From the NCBI GenBank assembly GCA_963843645.1, contig CAWJLE010000003.1:558001-622000 (forward strand): DNA of 64,000 nt. The letters are read 5' to 3'. The DNA comes from CAWJLE01 sp963843645. Its GTDB lineage: Bacteria; Chloroflexota; Anaerolineae; DAOTYC01. The notes below the pieces were generated by a model, which had not been told where the DNA came from, searched no databases, and worked only from the letters and a program-made list of their open reading frames with translations. Shown in pieces: positions 8,276-16,224 of the stretch. Both the position numbers and the translations under genes were made by a program. Positions within the stretch are counted from its first letter, which is position 1, and each line of letters starts with the position of its first letter.

Positions 8276-8324
8276 GCCCGGTTTGATTCACTCAGCCACC
8301 GTCGTCACTTGGGAGTGGACCCCC

Positions 8325-8342
8325 ATTGGTGAAAACACCAAT
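8325..8342. repeat. Short perfect inverted repeat between operons
   Basis: ATTGGTG, AAAA, CACCAAT (7-bp stem, 4-nt loop) lies 50 nt after the metallopeptidase gene. There is no clean U-run, so it may be a weak terminator or an operator just upstream of the promoter at 8376-8404. Confidence 0.5.
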
Positions 8343-8375
8343 TGTTATGAGTGGTGAAATCCGCCAAAGCCCGTA

Positions 8376-8404
8376 TTGACGCACGTGGCACAGAGTATTA
8401 CTAT
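8376..8404 (+). promoter_or_regulatory. Promoter of the secreted-protein gene
   Basis: TTGACG (8376-8381), 17 nt, TACTAT (8399-8404); start near 8411, leaving a ~50-nt leader that holds the GAGGAGG site. Confidence 0.6.
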
Positions 8405-8459
8405 TGCGACCGGGTGGGCCGATTGGCGACCCTACAACAATGTCCTGAGGAGGCATTGA

Positions 8460-9083
8460 ATGGTGGGCAAGAAGGTTGTGGCGATACTGGCGATCTTGAC
8501 TATGATACTTCCTTCATTCTCAGTTGCAGCTTTGGCGCAAGGCGCGGCCCCGGCCGTGCCGCAAGTGGACCCGAAGATGCAACCGTACGTCGATGCGCTG
8601 GCGTACTGGTTCAAATCTACGAGCCCGAACGACTGGGAAACCCGGTTGGCTGAGGCCTTGATCCCGGCGCCCGACCAGAAACAGTGGCCGGATGACACGA
8701 CTGATCCGGAAGACGAGGCTACTCCGGTGACCAGGCCGCAAGTGCCCGGGGCAGAGCACGTCATTCTGACAGGGGTCCCGAACAATACCTGGTGGATCGA
8801 CGCCTGGCGGCTGGACCTGGACGGGGTGTGGGTGAAGGTCCCGGCCTGGCGTCCGGCTGGTCAGCTTCCGGGTCCCGTGTCGGGCGACCTGATGACGCAG
8901 GGCAAGCTCCCCGGTGTGTACGTGCTTCGAGTCTGCGACAAGTCGGGCGCTGTGTTGCTCGAAGCGCCGCGGATGATCGTCGTCTCGTGGACGACCGGCG
9001 GTGGCGGCACGTGGTCGCAGACGTTCGACGTGCCCAGCTTGCCGAAGGCCACGGCTGACCAACTCAGCCACATCACGATGTGA
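8460..9083 (+). CDS. Small secreted protein of unknown function
   Basis: 207 residues behind a clear ribosome site (GAGGAGG, ATG at 8460). A signal peptide covers residues ~1-27 (VVAILAILTMILPSFSVAALAQG). The mature part has an acidic, Pro/Thr/Asp-rich linker (WPDDTTDPEDEATPVTRPQ). A compact domain follows (HVILTGVPNNTWWIDAWRLDLDGVWVKVP...PGVYVLRVCDKSG). I do not recognise the family. It stands alone between its own promoter and a strong terminator. Confidence 0.8.
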   Translation: MVGKKVVAILAILTMILPSFSVAALAQGAAPAVPQVDPKMQPYVDALAYWFKSTSPNDWETRLAEALIPAPDQKQWPDDTTDPEDEATPVTRPQVPGAEHVILTGVPNNTWWIDAWRLDLDGVWVKVPAWRPAGQLPGPVSGDLMTQGKLPGVYVLRVCDKSGAVLLEAPRMIVVSWTTGGGGTWSQTFDVPSLPKATADQLSHITM

Positions 9084-9105
9084 AACCTGAACCTTCTTCT
9101 TCAGC

Positions 9106-9141
9106 AAAAAGGGAGACCCCCATTTGGGGGTCTCCCTTTTT
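9106..9141. terminator. Strong bidirectional intrinsic terminator
   Basis: GGGAGACCCCC pairs with GGGGGTCTCCC around an ATTT loop, flanked by AAAAA on the left and TTTTT on the right. It serves both the secreted-protein gene (+) and the transketolase pair (-). Confidence 0.92.
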
Positions 9142-9164
9142 GACTCTGTGTCCGGGTGACGGCG

Positions 9165-10106
9165 TTAGCGAAGAGCGGTCTTTGCCGTCGTCGCGATGTT
9201 GTCCGCCGTGAGGCCGTAGCACTCCAGGAGCTGGTCAGCCGTTCCTGACTGGCCGAAACAATCCTGCATGCCCATGCGCAGGAGGGGACGCCCGAGGCCT
9301 TTTTCCGCCAATGCCTCAGCCGTGGCGCTGCCCAGACCGCCGATGATGCTTGCTTCTTCCACGGTAATCACGACTTTCACCGCTTCCGCCACTGAGCAGA
9401 CCGTCTCCTTGTCAAACGGCTTGATACTGGACGCGTTCACGACAGTGGCGGATATGCCCTCTTTCTCGAGCAGCGCGGCGGCGTCCAGAGCACGTGCGGT
9501 CATGTGACCGTTGGCGAGAATCGCTACGTCGTGGCCCTGTCTCATCACAACGGCCTTTCCAATCTGGAATTGATAGTCGGAATCGAACAGGACCGGCGTT
9601 GGAAAGCGGCCCAGGCGGATGTACACGGGGCCGTGAAGCTCCGCAGCCGCCCAGACGCATTTCTGCGTCTCCGTGGCGTCGGCAGGCACGAGGACAGTCA
9701 TGTTCGGCAATCCGCGCATGAGGGCGACGTCATCGAACGACTGGTGACTGGCGCCATCGGGGCCTTCTGTGAGTCCCGCGCTGGATCCGCCCAGGATCAC
9801 GTTCATTGGCACGTAGCAGAGCTGCAGCCGAATCTGGTCGTAGGCACGGCCGATCAGGAACATCGCAAATGAGTTCAGGAATGGCTTGAACCCGGTTGCC
9901 GCCAGGCCTGCCCCCGTGCTGATCATGTCCTGCTCGGAAATACCGACATCGAAGAATCGATCGGGAAAGGCTTCGGCAAACATGCTGGCTTTGGTGGAGC
10001 GCCAGAGATCGGCATCCAGGACCACGACCTTGTCATTTACCTTGCCCAATTCCGCAAGTGCGCGGCCATAGGCTTCTCTGGTCTCAATGAGTTGAACGTC
10101 AGCCAT
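9165..10106 (-). CDS. Transketolase, C-terminal subunit (split enzyme)
   Basis: 313 residues carrying the pyrimidine-binding and C-terminal domains of transketolase: REAYGRALAELGKVNDKVVVLDADLWRST, then DVGISEQDMISTGAGLA with the catalytic Glu of the thiamine diphosphate site, and SHQSFDDVALMRGLPNMTVLVPADA. With the preceding gene it makes the alpha2beta2-type transketolase of the non-oxidative pentose phosphate pathway. The start (GGGGGAGAAATAAG, ATG at 10106) follows the stop of its partner by one base, which is ideal for equimolar synthesis. Confidence 0.95.
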   Translation of the reverse strand: MADVQLIETREAYGRALAELGKVNDKVVVLDADLWRSTKASMFAEAFPDRFFDVGISEQDMISTGAGLAATGFKPFLNSFAMFLIGRAYDQIRLQLCYVPMNVILGGSSAGLTEGPDGASHQSFDDVALMRGLPNMTVLVPADATETQKCVWAAAELHGPVYIRLGRFPTPVLFDSDYQFQIGKAVVMRQGHDVAILANGHMTARALDAAALLEKEGISATVVNASSIKPFDKETVCSVAEAVKVVITVEEASIIGGLGSATAEALAEKGLGRPLLRMGMQDCFGQSGTADQLLECYGLTADNIATTAKTALR

Positions 10107-10107
10107 C

Positions 10108-10947
10108 TTATTTCTCCCCCTGAAGCGCAGCTTCCAGTTCCTTCATCGCCGACTCGTACTGCTCGGGGGTCAACGCTGCGTTGTGGAAGCTGAATTTGCC
10201 TTCGATGAATGACACGCCTTTACCTTTGACAGTGTTTCCGATGATGGCTGTGGGTTTGCCCTTGGTTGCAGTGGCTTCGTCCAACGCATCGCAGACCTGC
10301 GTCATATCGTGCCCATCGATCTCGATGGCGTGCCAGCCGAAGGCTTCCCACTTGGCGCGCAAGGGCTCGAGCGCCTTGGGTGTGTCGGAGGAACCCTGGG
10401 AGGCCAGATGATTGCGGTCGATAATGGCAGTGAGATTATCGAGCTTGCGGGCACCTGCTGTCAGGGCGGCTTCCCAGACCTGTCCTTCGTGGAGCTCGCC
10501 GTCGCCGAGCATAACGTAGACGCGGAAGTCGCGCTTCTGGAGCCGAGCGCCCAACGCCACCCCATTGCCATACGACAGGCCCTGGCCGAGCGAGCCGGTG
10601 CAGGCCTCAATGCCGGGCGTCTTCATGCAGGGATGGCCCTGGAGGCAAGCGCCCAAAGTCTTGAACGAATCCAGATAGTCATGAGGAAAGACTCCCAGCA
10701 TCGCCAGCGCGACGTACTGCGCCGGGACGGAGTGACCCTTGCTCATGATGAAACGGTCTCGATCCGGCCACTCCGGATCGGAGGCATGATAACGCATCTT
10801 GTAGAAATAGACTGCGGTGACGAGCTCCACCTCGGACAAGGAGCCGCCAAAATGGTGAGGCTTCTTGGAGCCCATCATCTTGACGATCTCGTACCGCATT
10901 TGCCGGGCAATGCCCTGCAGCTCTTGAACTTTGCTGCTGTCCGCCAT
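10108..10947 (-). CDS. Transketolase, N-terminal thiamine-diphosphate subunit (split enzyme)
   Basis: 279 residues. The start at 10947 (CGGAGGAATCAGTCA before ATG) fits the family N-terminus SSKVQELQGIARQMRYEIVKMM; a longer frame to 11151 would read through the promoter. Key segments are HFGGSLSEVELVTAVYF, RDRFIMSKGHSVPAQY (substrate His), ACTGSLGQGLSYGNGVALGARLQ, and VMLGDGELHEGQVWEAALTAGARKLDNLTAIIDRNHL, the GDG...N motif that holds Mg-ThDP. Its promoter lies at 11027-11055. Confidence 0.95.
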   Translation of the reverse strand: MADSSKVQELQGIARQMRYEIVKMMGSKKPHHFGGSLSEVELVTAVYFYKMRYHASDPEWPDRDRFIMSKGHSVPAQYVALAMLGVFPHDYLDSFKTLGACLQGHPCMKTPGIEACTGSLGQGLSYGNGVALGARLQKRDFRVYVMLGDGELHEGQVWEAALTAGARKLDNLTAIIDRNHLASQGSSDTPKALEPLRAKWEAFGWHAIEIDGHDMTQVCDALDEATATKGKPTAIIGNTVKGKGVSFIEGKFSFHNAALTPEQYESAMKELEAALQGEK

Positions 10948-11026
10948 TGACTGATTCCTCCGCAGATGTCGAACCTGACGAGTATTGAATAGAGGGGGCC
11001 AAGATAGGGTATGTACAACGTTGGAA

Positions 11027-11055
11027 ATCTTATCACAAGACAGATTCTTTGTCAA
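11027..11055 (-). promoter_or_regulatory. Promoter of the transketolase operon
   Basis: Minus strand: TTGACA (11055-11050), 17 nt, TAAGAT (11032-11027). The predicted start is near 11020, 73 nt before the start codon. Confidence 0.78.
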
Positions 11056-11218
11056 AGAGACCGGAAGAGTTGCGAGCCCAATGAAAGGAAGGAAGATCTT
11101 CAGAGTGGTTGGAGAGTCGGTTTCGAGGATGTTGCTTCGCATAGTCACCACGAACGAACTAGCACACCTCCTCCTGCGTCACCCTAAATAGAGCCTATGC
11201 TATGCGAATGCGAGGTTG

Positions 11219-11227
11219 TGTTATAAT
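11219..11227 (+). promoter_or_regulatory. Extended -10 promoter giving a leaderless hemW transcript
   Basis: TGTTATAAT contains a TGn extension and a perfect TATAAT (11222-11227). Only six bases separate the hexamer from the ATG at 11234, so the first transcribed base would be the A of the start codon. No ribosome site fits in between. Confidence 0.7.
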
Positions 11228-11233
11228 CAGGCT

Positions 11234-12376
11234 ATGACAACAGGACACAGGGTAGGGCTATACGTTCATATGCCGTTCTGCCTGGCAAAGTGTGGGTATT
11301 GCGATTTCAACTCGTACGCCGGGTTGGAGCATCTGTTTGGGGCTTACGGCGAGGCGCTGCAGGCAGAGCTGGAGGCCACGGTTGCTCCCGGCGCGCTCGA
11401 GATCGAAACGGTGTACTTTGGGGGAGGCACCCCGACGGTGGTGCCGACGCGGACGCTGGTTCACGTGTTGGACCGCCTTGCGGTCCAGGACCAGCGAGCC
11501 GTCGAAGTCACAGTGGAGGCGAATCCGGGGACGGTCAACGCGGGACAGCTGGGAGTGCTGCTGGAAGCCGGAGTGAACCGCATCAGCTTCGGCGTGCAGT
11601 CTCTGAATGATGCCGAGTTGAGACTGCTGGGGCGCATCCACGACCGACAGACGGCCATCGAAAGCGTGGCGCTGGCGCGACAGATCGGTTTCGAAAATCT
11701 GAGCCTTGACCTCATGTTTGGTTTGCCAGGACAGAAGGTCGATATCTGGCGCGAGACTCTGGAGCAGGCGCTGGGATTGAAGCCCGACCACCTTTCGCTT
11801 TACGCACTGACACTGGAAGAACATACGCCGCTCGCGGTGGCGGTGGCGAGCCGGCGCTTACCGGAAGTGGACGACGATCAGGCAGCGGAAATGTACGAGT
11901 TGGCCGAACGGCGGCTTGCCGCGGCCGGCTACGAGCATTACGAGATATCGAACTGGGCTCGGCCAGGCAACGAGTGCCGCCACAATCTGATCTACTGGGC
12001 CAACGGCGAGTACGTGGGGCTCGGAGCGGGGGCGTGGTCGCGCGTGGGCGAGCGGCGATGGGGCAACGTGCGCAACCCGGAGGAGTACGTCTGTCGCGCG
12101 TTAAACGGGGAAAACCTCGTTGAGGAGGTGGAAGCTCTCTCTCTCGCGCAACAAATGGCGGATACGGTGATTCTGGGTCTGCGGCTGGTCAACGGTGTGG
12201 CTTGGCGGAACTTTCGTGACCGCTTTGGTGTCGAGCTGGAAGCCGTCTATGGAGATCGTATCGCATCGCTGACCTCCCTGGGCCTGCTGGAGTCCGACGC
12301 GACCGGTATCCGGCTGACGGCACGAGGGCGTCTTCTTGGCAACGAAGCCTTCGAGCAGTTCTTGGTTGATGCTTAG
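11234..12376 (+). CDS. hemW: HemW-like radical SAM protein (heme chaperone, formerly coproporphyrinogen oxidase-like)
   Basis: 380 residues. The N-terminal YVHMPFCLAKCGYCDFNSY holds the CxxxCxxC cluster motif. TVYFGGGTPTVVPTRTL, VEANPGTVN, GVNRISFGVQSLNDAELRLLGRIHDRQ and LSLDLMFGLPGQ are hallmarks of the HemN/HemW family. The protein lacks the extended N-terminus of true HemN, as HemW proteins do. The ATG at 11234 is preferred to an upstream TTG at 11216, because the TTG precedes the -10 box and the radical SAM motif begins 12 residues after the ATG. The 3' end overlaps the convergent polyprenyl synthase gene by 4 nt. Confidence 0.93.
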   Translation: MTTGHRVGLYVHMPFCLAKCGYCDFNSYAGLEHLFGAYGEALQAELEATVAPGALEIETVYFGGGTPTVVPTRTLVHVLDRLAVQDQRAVEVTVEANPGTVNAGQLGVLLEAGVNRISFGVQSLNDAELRLLGRIHDRQTAIESVALARQIGFENLSLDLMFGLPGQKVDIWRETLEQALGLKPDHLSLYALTLEEHTPLAVAVASRRLPEVDDDQAAEMYELAERRLAAAGYEHYEISNWARPGNECRHNLIYWANGEYVGLGAGAWSRVGERRWGNVRNPEEYVCRALNGENLVEEVEALSLAQQMADTVILGLRLVNGVAWRNFRDRFGVELEAVYGDRIASLTSLGLLESDATGIRLTARGRLLGNEAFEQFLVDA

Positions 12377-13404
12377 GAGGGGCGCTCGCGGAGGCGCTCG
12401 ACGAGATCTTCGAGGATCGCGACCTTTTCCGGGGCCGACCCCGTAGCTTGCAGCTGTTCCAGCGCCTGGTCGCAGTAACGCCCGTTTACCTGCTGCGCGT
12501 ATTGGCGTGCGCCCAGATCGTCCAGAGCGTCCAACACGTGGGGCAGGTCGTGCGATGAGACGCTGCCGGCACGGTAGAGGTTCTGCAGAAAATCCCGTCC
12601 CAGTACAGCTTCGCGCCGAAGTGCGTAGAGCACCGGCAGGGTCTTCTTACACTGCAGGATGTCGTCGGCCGCGGACTTGCCGGTGACTTTTGGATCGCCC
12701 CAGATGCCGAGGATGTCGTCCTGCACCTGGAACGCGAGGCCCAGCGAGGCCCCGAAGTCACGATACTTCTCCGCCAACGAGTCGTCGTTGGAACCGATGA
12801 TCGCGCCCACATGCGCGGCACAGCTCAGCAGTGCACCGGTCTTCCGCGCAATCATCTGCAGGTATTCTTCTTCGCTCACCTCGGGCCGCTTCTCAAAGCT
12901 CATGTCCATGTACTGCCCCTCGCACAGCAAGAGGCAGGCTCGTGAGCAGTGCGCGAACACGGCATCCACCCTGTCCAGGCTCACGCGAGTTCCCAGTCGC
13001 GACAACTCCATAAACGCCAGCGCAAAGAGGCCGTCGCCGACGTTGATGGCATGAGGTGCTCCCCAGACCGTCCACACCGCTTTGCGATGGCGGCGATAAT
13101 GGCTGTTGTCCTGGATGTCATCGTGTACGAGCGAGAAGTTGTGAATCAGCTCCAGAGCGGAGCCCGCCGGCAAAGCGGCGGCAGGGTCGCCACCGACAGC
13201 TCGACAGGTCATCAGGCAAACGAACGGCCGCAGCCGCTTGCCGATTCTCGACACAACCGGAGACAACGACTCATCGAGCCAGCCCAGGTGGTAGCCCATC
13301 ATCCCGTAAAACGATTGAAGCATGGGCGGGGCGTCGTTCAGGCTTTGTTTGAGGTCACTCTCGATAATGGGCAAGTACTGCTCGAAGGCCTGATCCAGGT
13401 TCAA
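12373..13404 (-). CDS. Polyprenyl diphosphate synthase (geranylgeranyl/farnesyl type)
   Basis: 343 residues from a TTG start at 13404 with GGAG six bases upstream. A GTG at 13440 overlapping the idi stop is an alternative. The first Asp-rich motif is LVHDDIQDNSHYRR (DDxxD), with GKRLRPFVCLMTCRAVGG before it. The second is FQVQDDILGIWGD, followed by KKTLPVLYAL. The enzyme condenses isopentenyl diphosphate with allylic diphosphates on a Mg2+ cluster; chain length cannot be called safely. It sits directly downstream of the isomerase that supplies its primer, making a two-gene isoprenoid module. Confidence 0.93.
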   Translation of the reverse strand: MNLDQAFEQYLPIIESDLKQSLNDAPPMLQSFYGMMGYHLGWLDESLSPVVSRIGKRLRPFVCLMTCRAVGGDPAAALPAGSALELIHNFSLVHDDIQDNSHYRRHRKAVWTVWGAPHAINVGDGLFALAFMELSRLGTRVSLDRVDAVFAHCSRACLLLCEGQYMDMSFEKRPEVSEEEYLQMIARKTGALLSCAAHVGAIIGSNDDSLAEKYRDFGASLGLAFQVQDDILGIWGDPKVTGKSAADDILQCKKTLPVLYALRREAVLGRDFLQNLYRAGSVSSHDLPHVLDALDDLGARQYAQQVNGRYCDQALEQLQATGSAPEKVAILEDLVERLRERPS

Positions 13405-13436
13405 TGCGGTCTCCGTCTTTCTCCTAGATTTGCCGG

Positions 13437-14483
13437 TCACACGTCGTCGCCCGACGGTGGTCCCCAGAGGGGTGGCAGAAAGCACGACTGATTGAGGTCG
13501 CCGACACTGCGCACCCCGGTGCAGAACATGGCGATGCGCATTTCCTGCACGATCTCCTTCAGCCGGTCGACCACTTGTTCGCCGGAGACGGTCGCGGGTC
13601 GCAAGAGTGGGATGGCCATGCCGCCTAAGCTTGCTCCCAGACAGATCGATTTCACCACATCGATGCCGGTGCGAATACCACCGCTGGAGATGATGGGAAT
13701 GTTGGGGGCTACTTGTCTTACCGCCAGAATGGAGTCAACGGTGGAGATACCCCAATCTGAGAAGCTCTCGGCTACACGCCGCAACCACTCTTCACCAGCG
13801 CGCATCTTCTCAACGAGAGCCCAGCACGTGCCGCCTGCGCCGGCGACGTCGACGGCGCTAACCCCGGCCTGGGCCAGGAGGCGCGCTGCTTGGCTAGACA
13901 GCCCCCAGCCGACCTCTTTCACTACGACTGGAACGGGCAAGTGGCCGCACACGAATTCTATCTTCCGGAGCAGGCCGCGGAAGTCGGTGTTGCCGTCGAT
14001 CTGCAAGCTCTCTTGCAGCGGGTTGAGGTGAAGCACCAAGCCGTCGGCTTCGATCATCTCGACTGCCCGAACGCATTCATCCAGCCCGTGCTCGTAATTC
14101 AGCTGGACGGCCCCCAGGTTGGCCAACAGCAGGATGTCCGGGGCGACGTCGCGAACGGAGTAGGTGCGCACCAGGCCCGGATCCGCCAGGGCAGCACGCT
14201 GGGATCCAACGCACATGGCGACTCCAAATTCCTGGGCCGCGACCGCCAGATTCCGGTTAATCATCTCGGCCGACTCCGTGCCGCCCGTCATCGCCGAGAT
14301 CAGCAGGGGTGCGGACAGCTGTCGGCCCAGGAAAACGGTCGTCGTATCGACCTCGCTCAACGCCAGCTCGGGCAGAGCCTGATGAGCCAACCGAAAATGC
14401 TCGAGCCCCGTGGAGAGGCTTTTGAATGCGACGTCCTCTTCCAGACAAATTCGCAAGTGATCGAGTTTTCGCTGTGAGTGCAT
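13437..14483 (-). CDS. fni: Type 2 isopentenyl-diphosphate delta-isomerase (FMN-dependent)
   Basis: 348 residues. SAPLLISAMTGGTESAEMINRNLAVAAQEFGVAMCVGSQRAAL is the glycine-rich FMN/substrate segment of the type 2 enzyme. LHLNPLQE, VVKEVGWGLS and ISSGGIRTGIDVVKSICLGA complete the TIM barrel. It interconverts IPP and DMAPP using reduced FMN and Mg2+. The ATG at 14483 is preferred to an upstream frame to 14720, because the family starts at RKLDHLRICLEEDV and a -10 box ends 7 nt before the ATG. The longer version would also include the promoter in the coding region. Its stop overlaps a possible GTG of the polyprenyl synthase. Confidence 0.94.
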   Translation of the reverse strand: MHSQRKLDHLRICLEEDVAFKSLSTGLEHFRLAHQALPELALSEVDTTTVFLGRQLSAPLLISAMTGGTESAEMINRNLAVAAQEFGVAMCVGSQRAALADPGLVRTYSVRDVAPDILLLANLGAVQLNYEHGLDECVRAVEMIEADGLVLHLNPLQESLQIDGNTDFRGLLRKIEFVCGHLPVPVVVKEVGWGLSSQAARLLAQAGVSAVDVAGAGGTCWALVEKMRAGEEWLRRVAESFSDWGISTVDSILAVRQVAPNIPIISSGGIRTGIDVVKSICLGASLGGMAIPLLRPATVSGEQVVDRLKEIVQEMRIAMFCTGVRSVGDLNQSCFLPPLWGPPSGDDV

Positions 14484-14490
14484 GTGGGCG

Positions 14491-14519
14491 ATTATATCAC
14501 GGATAGGTGGAAGCAGCAA
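14491..14519 (-). promoter_or_regulatory. Promoter giving a leaderless idi transcript
   Basis: Minus strand: TTGCTG (14519-14514), 17 nt, TATAAT (14496-14491). Seven bases then precede the ATG at 14483. The rest of the 385-nt gap 14484-14869 holds the opposite-facing promoter at 14711 and nothing else I can identify. Confidence 0.7.
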
Positions 14520-14710
14520 GCAAACATAAAGTGCTAGTTCGACTGGACAAGACTCAGGTGGAGAGTCGCAGAGAGCGACCGTGCCCGTTCGAGTACGAAG
14601 GCGACAATCAGATAAACGCCGCCTGGCCTCGCTGCCAAGCGGGACATGATGGCTTCTCCGGATACGGGTTCCGCGTTTTGGGACAAAGCAGCCGATCCGC
14701 CCATCCGAAA

Positions 14711-14739
14711 TTGTCTCCACGCAAAAAACCGAGTAAAAT
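14711..14739 (+). promoter_or_regulatory. Promoter of the response regulator-TadZ gene
   Basis: TTGTCT (14711-14716), 17 nt, TAAAAT (14734-14739); start near 14746, leaving a leader of ~120 nt. Confidence 0.55.
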
Positions 14740-14869
14740 GAGCTATACGATGGCCATTTCAGATAGATTCGTCGGCGCTTAGGTCGTCGAACTTCTCACA
14801 ATGGGTGCCGTCGCGGCGCCGGCTGCAACGAGATCAATGATCTGTCCTTGTACAACAAAGGAGTGATCT

Positions 14870-16003
14870 ATGGGCAAAAAGCTTCTGCTGGTCGATGATG
14901 ACCGTGACATGCTGAAGCTGCTGGGCCTGGCTTTCCACCGGAAGGGCTTCGAAGTCATCGGCGCAGAGAACGGCGAAGCTGGTTTACGTAAGGCGAGGGA
15001 AGAAAACCCGGACGTGATCATCCTCGACGTGATGCTGCCTGACATCAGCGGGCTGGAAATCTGTCGGCGCCTGCACGAGGACGTAGCGACTGCGAGCCTG
15101 CCTGTGCTGCTGCTCAGCGCGCGCGGTCAGACCGTGGACAAACTGGCTGGTTTTCAGGCGGGAGCAGAAGACTACGTCACCAAGCCATTCGACATGCCGG
15201 AGCTGGTGGCGCGGATTGAGCTGATCCTGGCCCGTGCCGATCAGAAAAAAGGGCCTTCCGGACGAGTCATCACCTTTGTCGGCGCGAAAGGTGGAGTCGG
15301 AACGTCCACCGTTGCGGTCAACGTCGCGATCGCCCTCCTGAACCGGGGAAAATCCGTCGTGATCGCTGATTTCCACCCTTACCTCGGGACGATCTGTTTA
15401 CAACTGGGGCTTAGCCCACGCCGGACGCTGAGCGACCTTTTCGCTTTGGCCCCTGACCGTCTCAACGAGCGCGCAGTCAATCTCAGCCTCGAGCCCCACC
15501 ACAGTGGCTTACGGGTGCTGGCCGCGCCCAATCTGCCGCTGCTGGCTGAACCTGAGGTCGGAATGGCCGAGAATCTATTCGAAAGCCTGCGCCTGATGGG
15601 TGAGTTCGTCGTTATCGATGCGCCGCCACATTCCAGCCTGTCACAGGTGGCGCTTGCGCGCAGTGATGTGATCGCCGTTGTGGCTGAGCCGCAGACCGTG
15701 TCTGTCTCCTGTGCTGCAACCACGCTGTCTTTTTTGAAGAGCCTGGGCGTGAAAGGAGAGTGGGTTGGTCTCGTCCTCGTCAACCGCAGCCGGTCAGCGC
15801 TCAGCCTTGCACCCGCCGATGTGCATAAGGCCTTGGATGCCGGCATCCTGGGTGTGATCCCTTCTGCAGAGGACGCTTGTTTGGCAGCGGAACGGCAGAA
15901 GACGCCTTTGGTCACGGCTCAGCCAGAGCAACTGGCCAGTTCCGCTTTCTACGGTTTGGCCGATCGCCTTATGGCGAACCGTGTGGTTGCGTTGAACTTG
16001 TAA
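14870..16003 (+). CDS. Response regulator receiver fused to a TadZ/CpaE-type MinD-like ATPase
   Basis: 377 residues with AAGGAGTG before the ATG. Residues ~1-122 form a complete receiver domain: LLLVDDDRDM acidic pair, VIILDVMLPD with the phosphorylatable Asp, LLLSARG, and EDYVTKPFD with the conserved Lys. A short linker leads to a deviant Walker A P-loop ATPase, FVGAKGGVGTSTVAVNVAIALL, with VIADFHPYLGT and VVIDAPPHSS. TadZ/CpaE proteins position Tad pilus machines at the pole and have an atypical receiver; here the receiver looks phosphorylatable. No tad/cpa pilus genes and no kinase are adjacent, so its partner is unknown. Confidence 0.88.
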   Translation: MGKKLLLVDDDRDMLKLLGLAFHRKGFEVIGAENGEAGLRKAREENPDVIILDVMLPDISGLEICRRLHEDVATASLPVLLLSARGQTVDKLAGFQAGAEDYVTKPFDMPELVARIELILARADQKKGPSGRVITFVGAKGGVGTSTVAVNVAIALLNRGKSVVIADFHPYLGTICLQLGLSPRRTLSDLFALAPDRLNERAVNLSLEPHHSGLRVLAAPNLPLLAEPEVGMAENLFESLRLMGEFVVIDAPPHSSLSQVALARSDVIAVVAEPQTVSVSCAATTLSFLKSLGVKGEWVGLVLVNRSRSALSLAPADVHKALDAGILGVIPSAEDACLAAERQKTPLVTAQPEQLASSAFYGLADRLMANRVVALNL

Positions 16004-16157
16004 CTGCGGTTGCGGACGAGCCACATCGGGACAGGCCGGACTCGAACCTCAATCCACGATCCGTCAGCAGCAGAACCTCGCTTGATTGCGAGAAAGTCAG
16101 CCCCGGCATTCTGTGCTTGATACGCACGGATTGTGCCTTGCCGACGGTCGATGCCAG

Positions 16158-16188
16158 AAGGGGCCTGCAGATGTTCTGCAGGCCCCTT
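16158..16188. terminator. Convergent hairpin terminator
   Basis: AAGGGGCCTGCAG pairs perfectly with CTGCAGGCCCCTT around ATGTT. The U-tracts are short on either side. It lies between the ends of the TadZ-fusion gene (+) and the glutamate dehydrogenase gene (-). Confidence 0.75.
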
Positions 16189-16224
16189 GCAATAGGCTTC
16201 CTGTGCGTATTGACTTGTGCGGAC

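Noticed and set aside
8351..8653. 100-codon plus-strand frame overlapping the secreted-protein gene
   Set aside because: It runs through the predicted promoter and overlaps a gene with a clear signal peptide and ribosome site.
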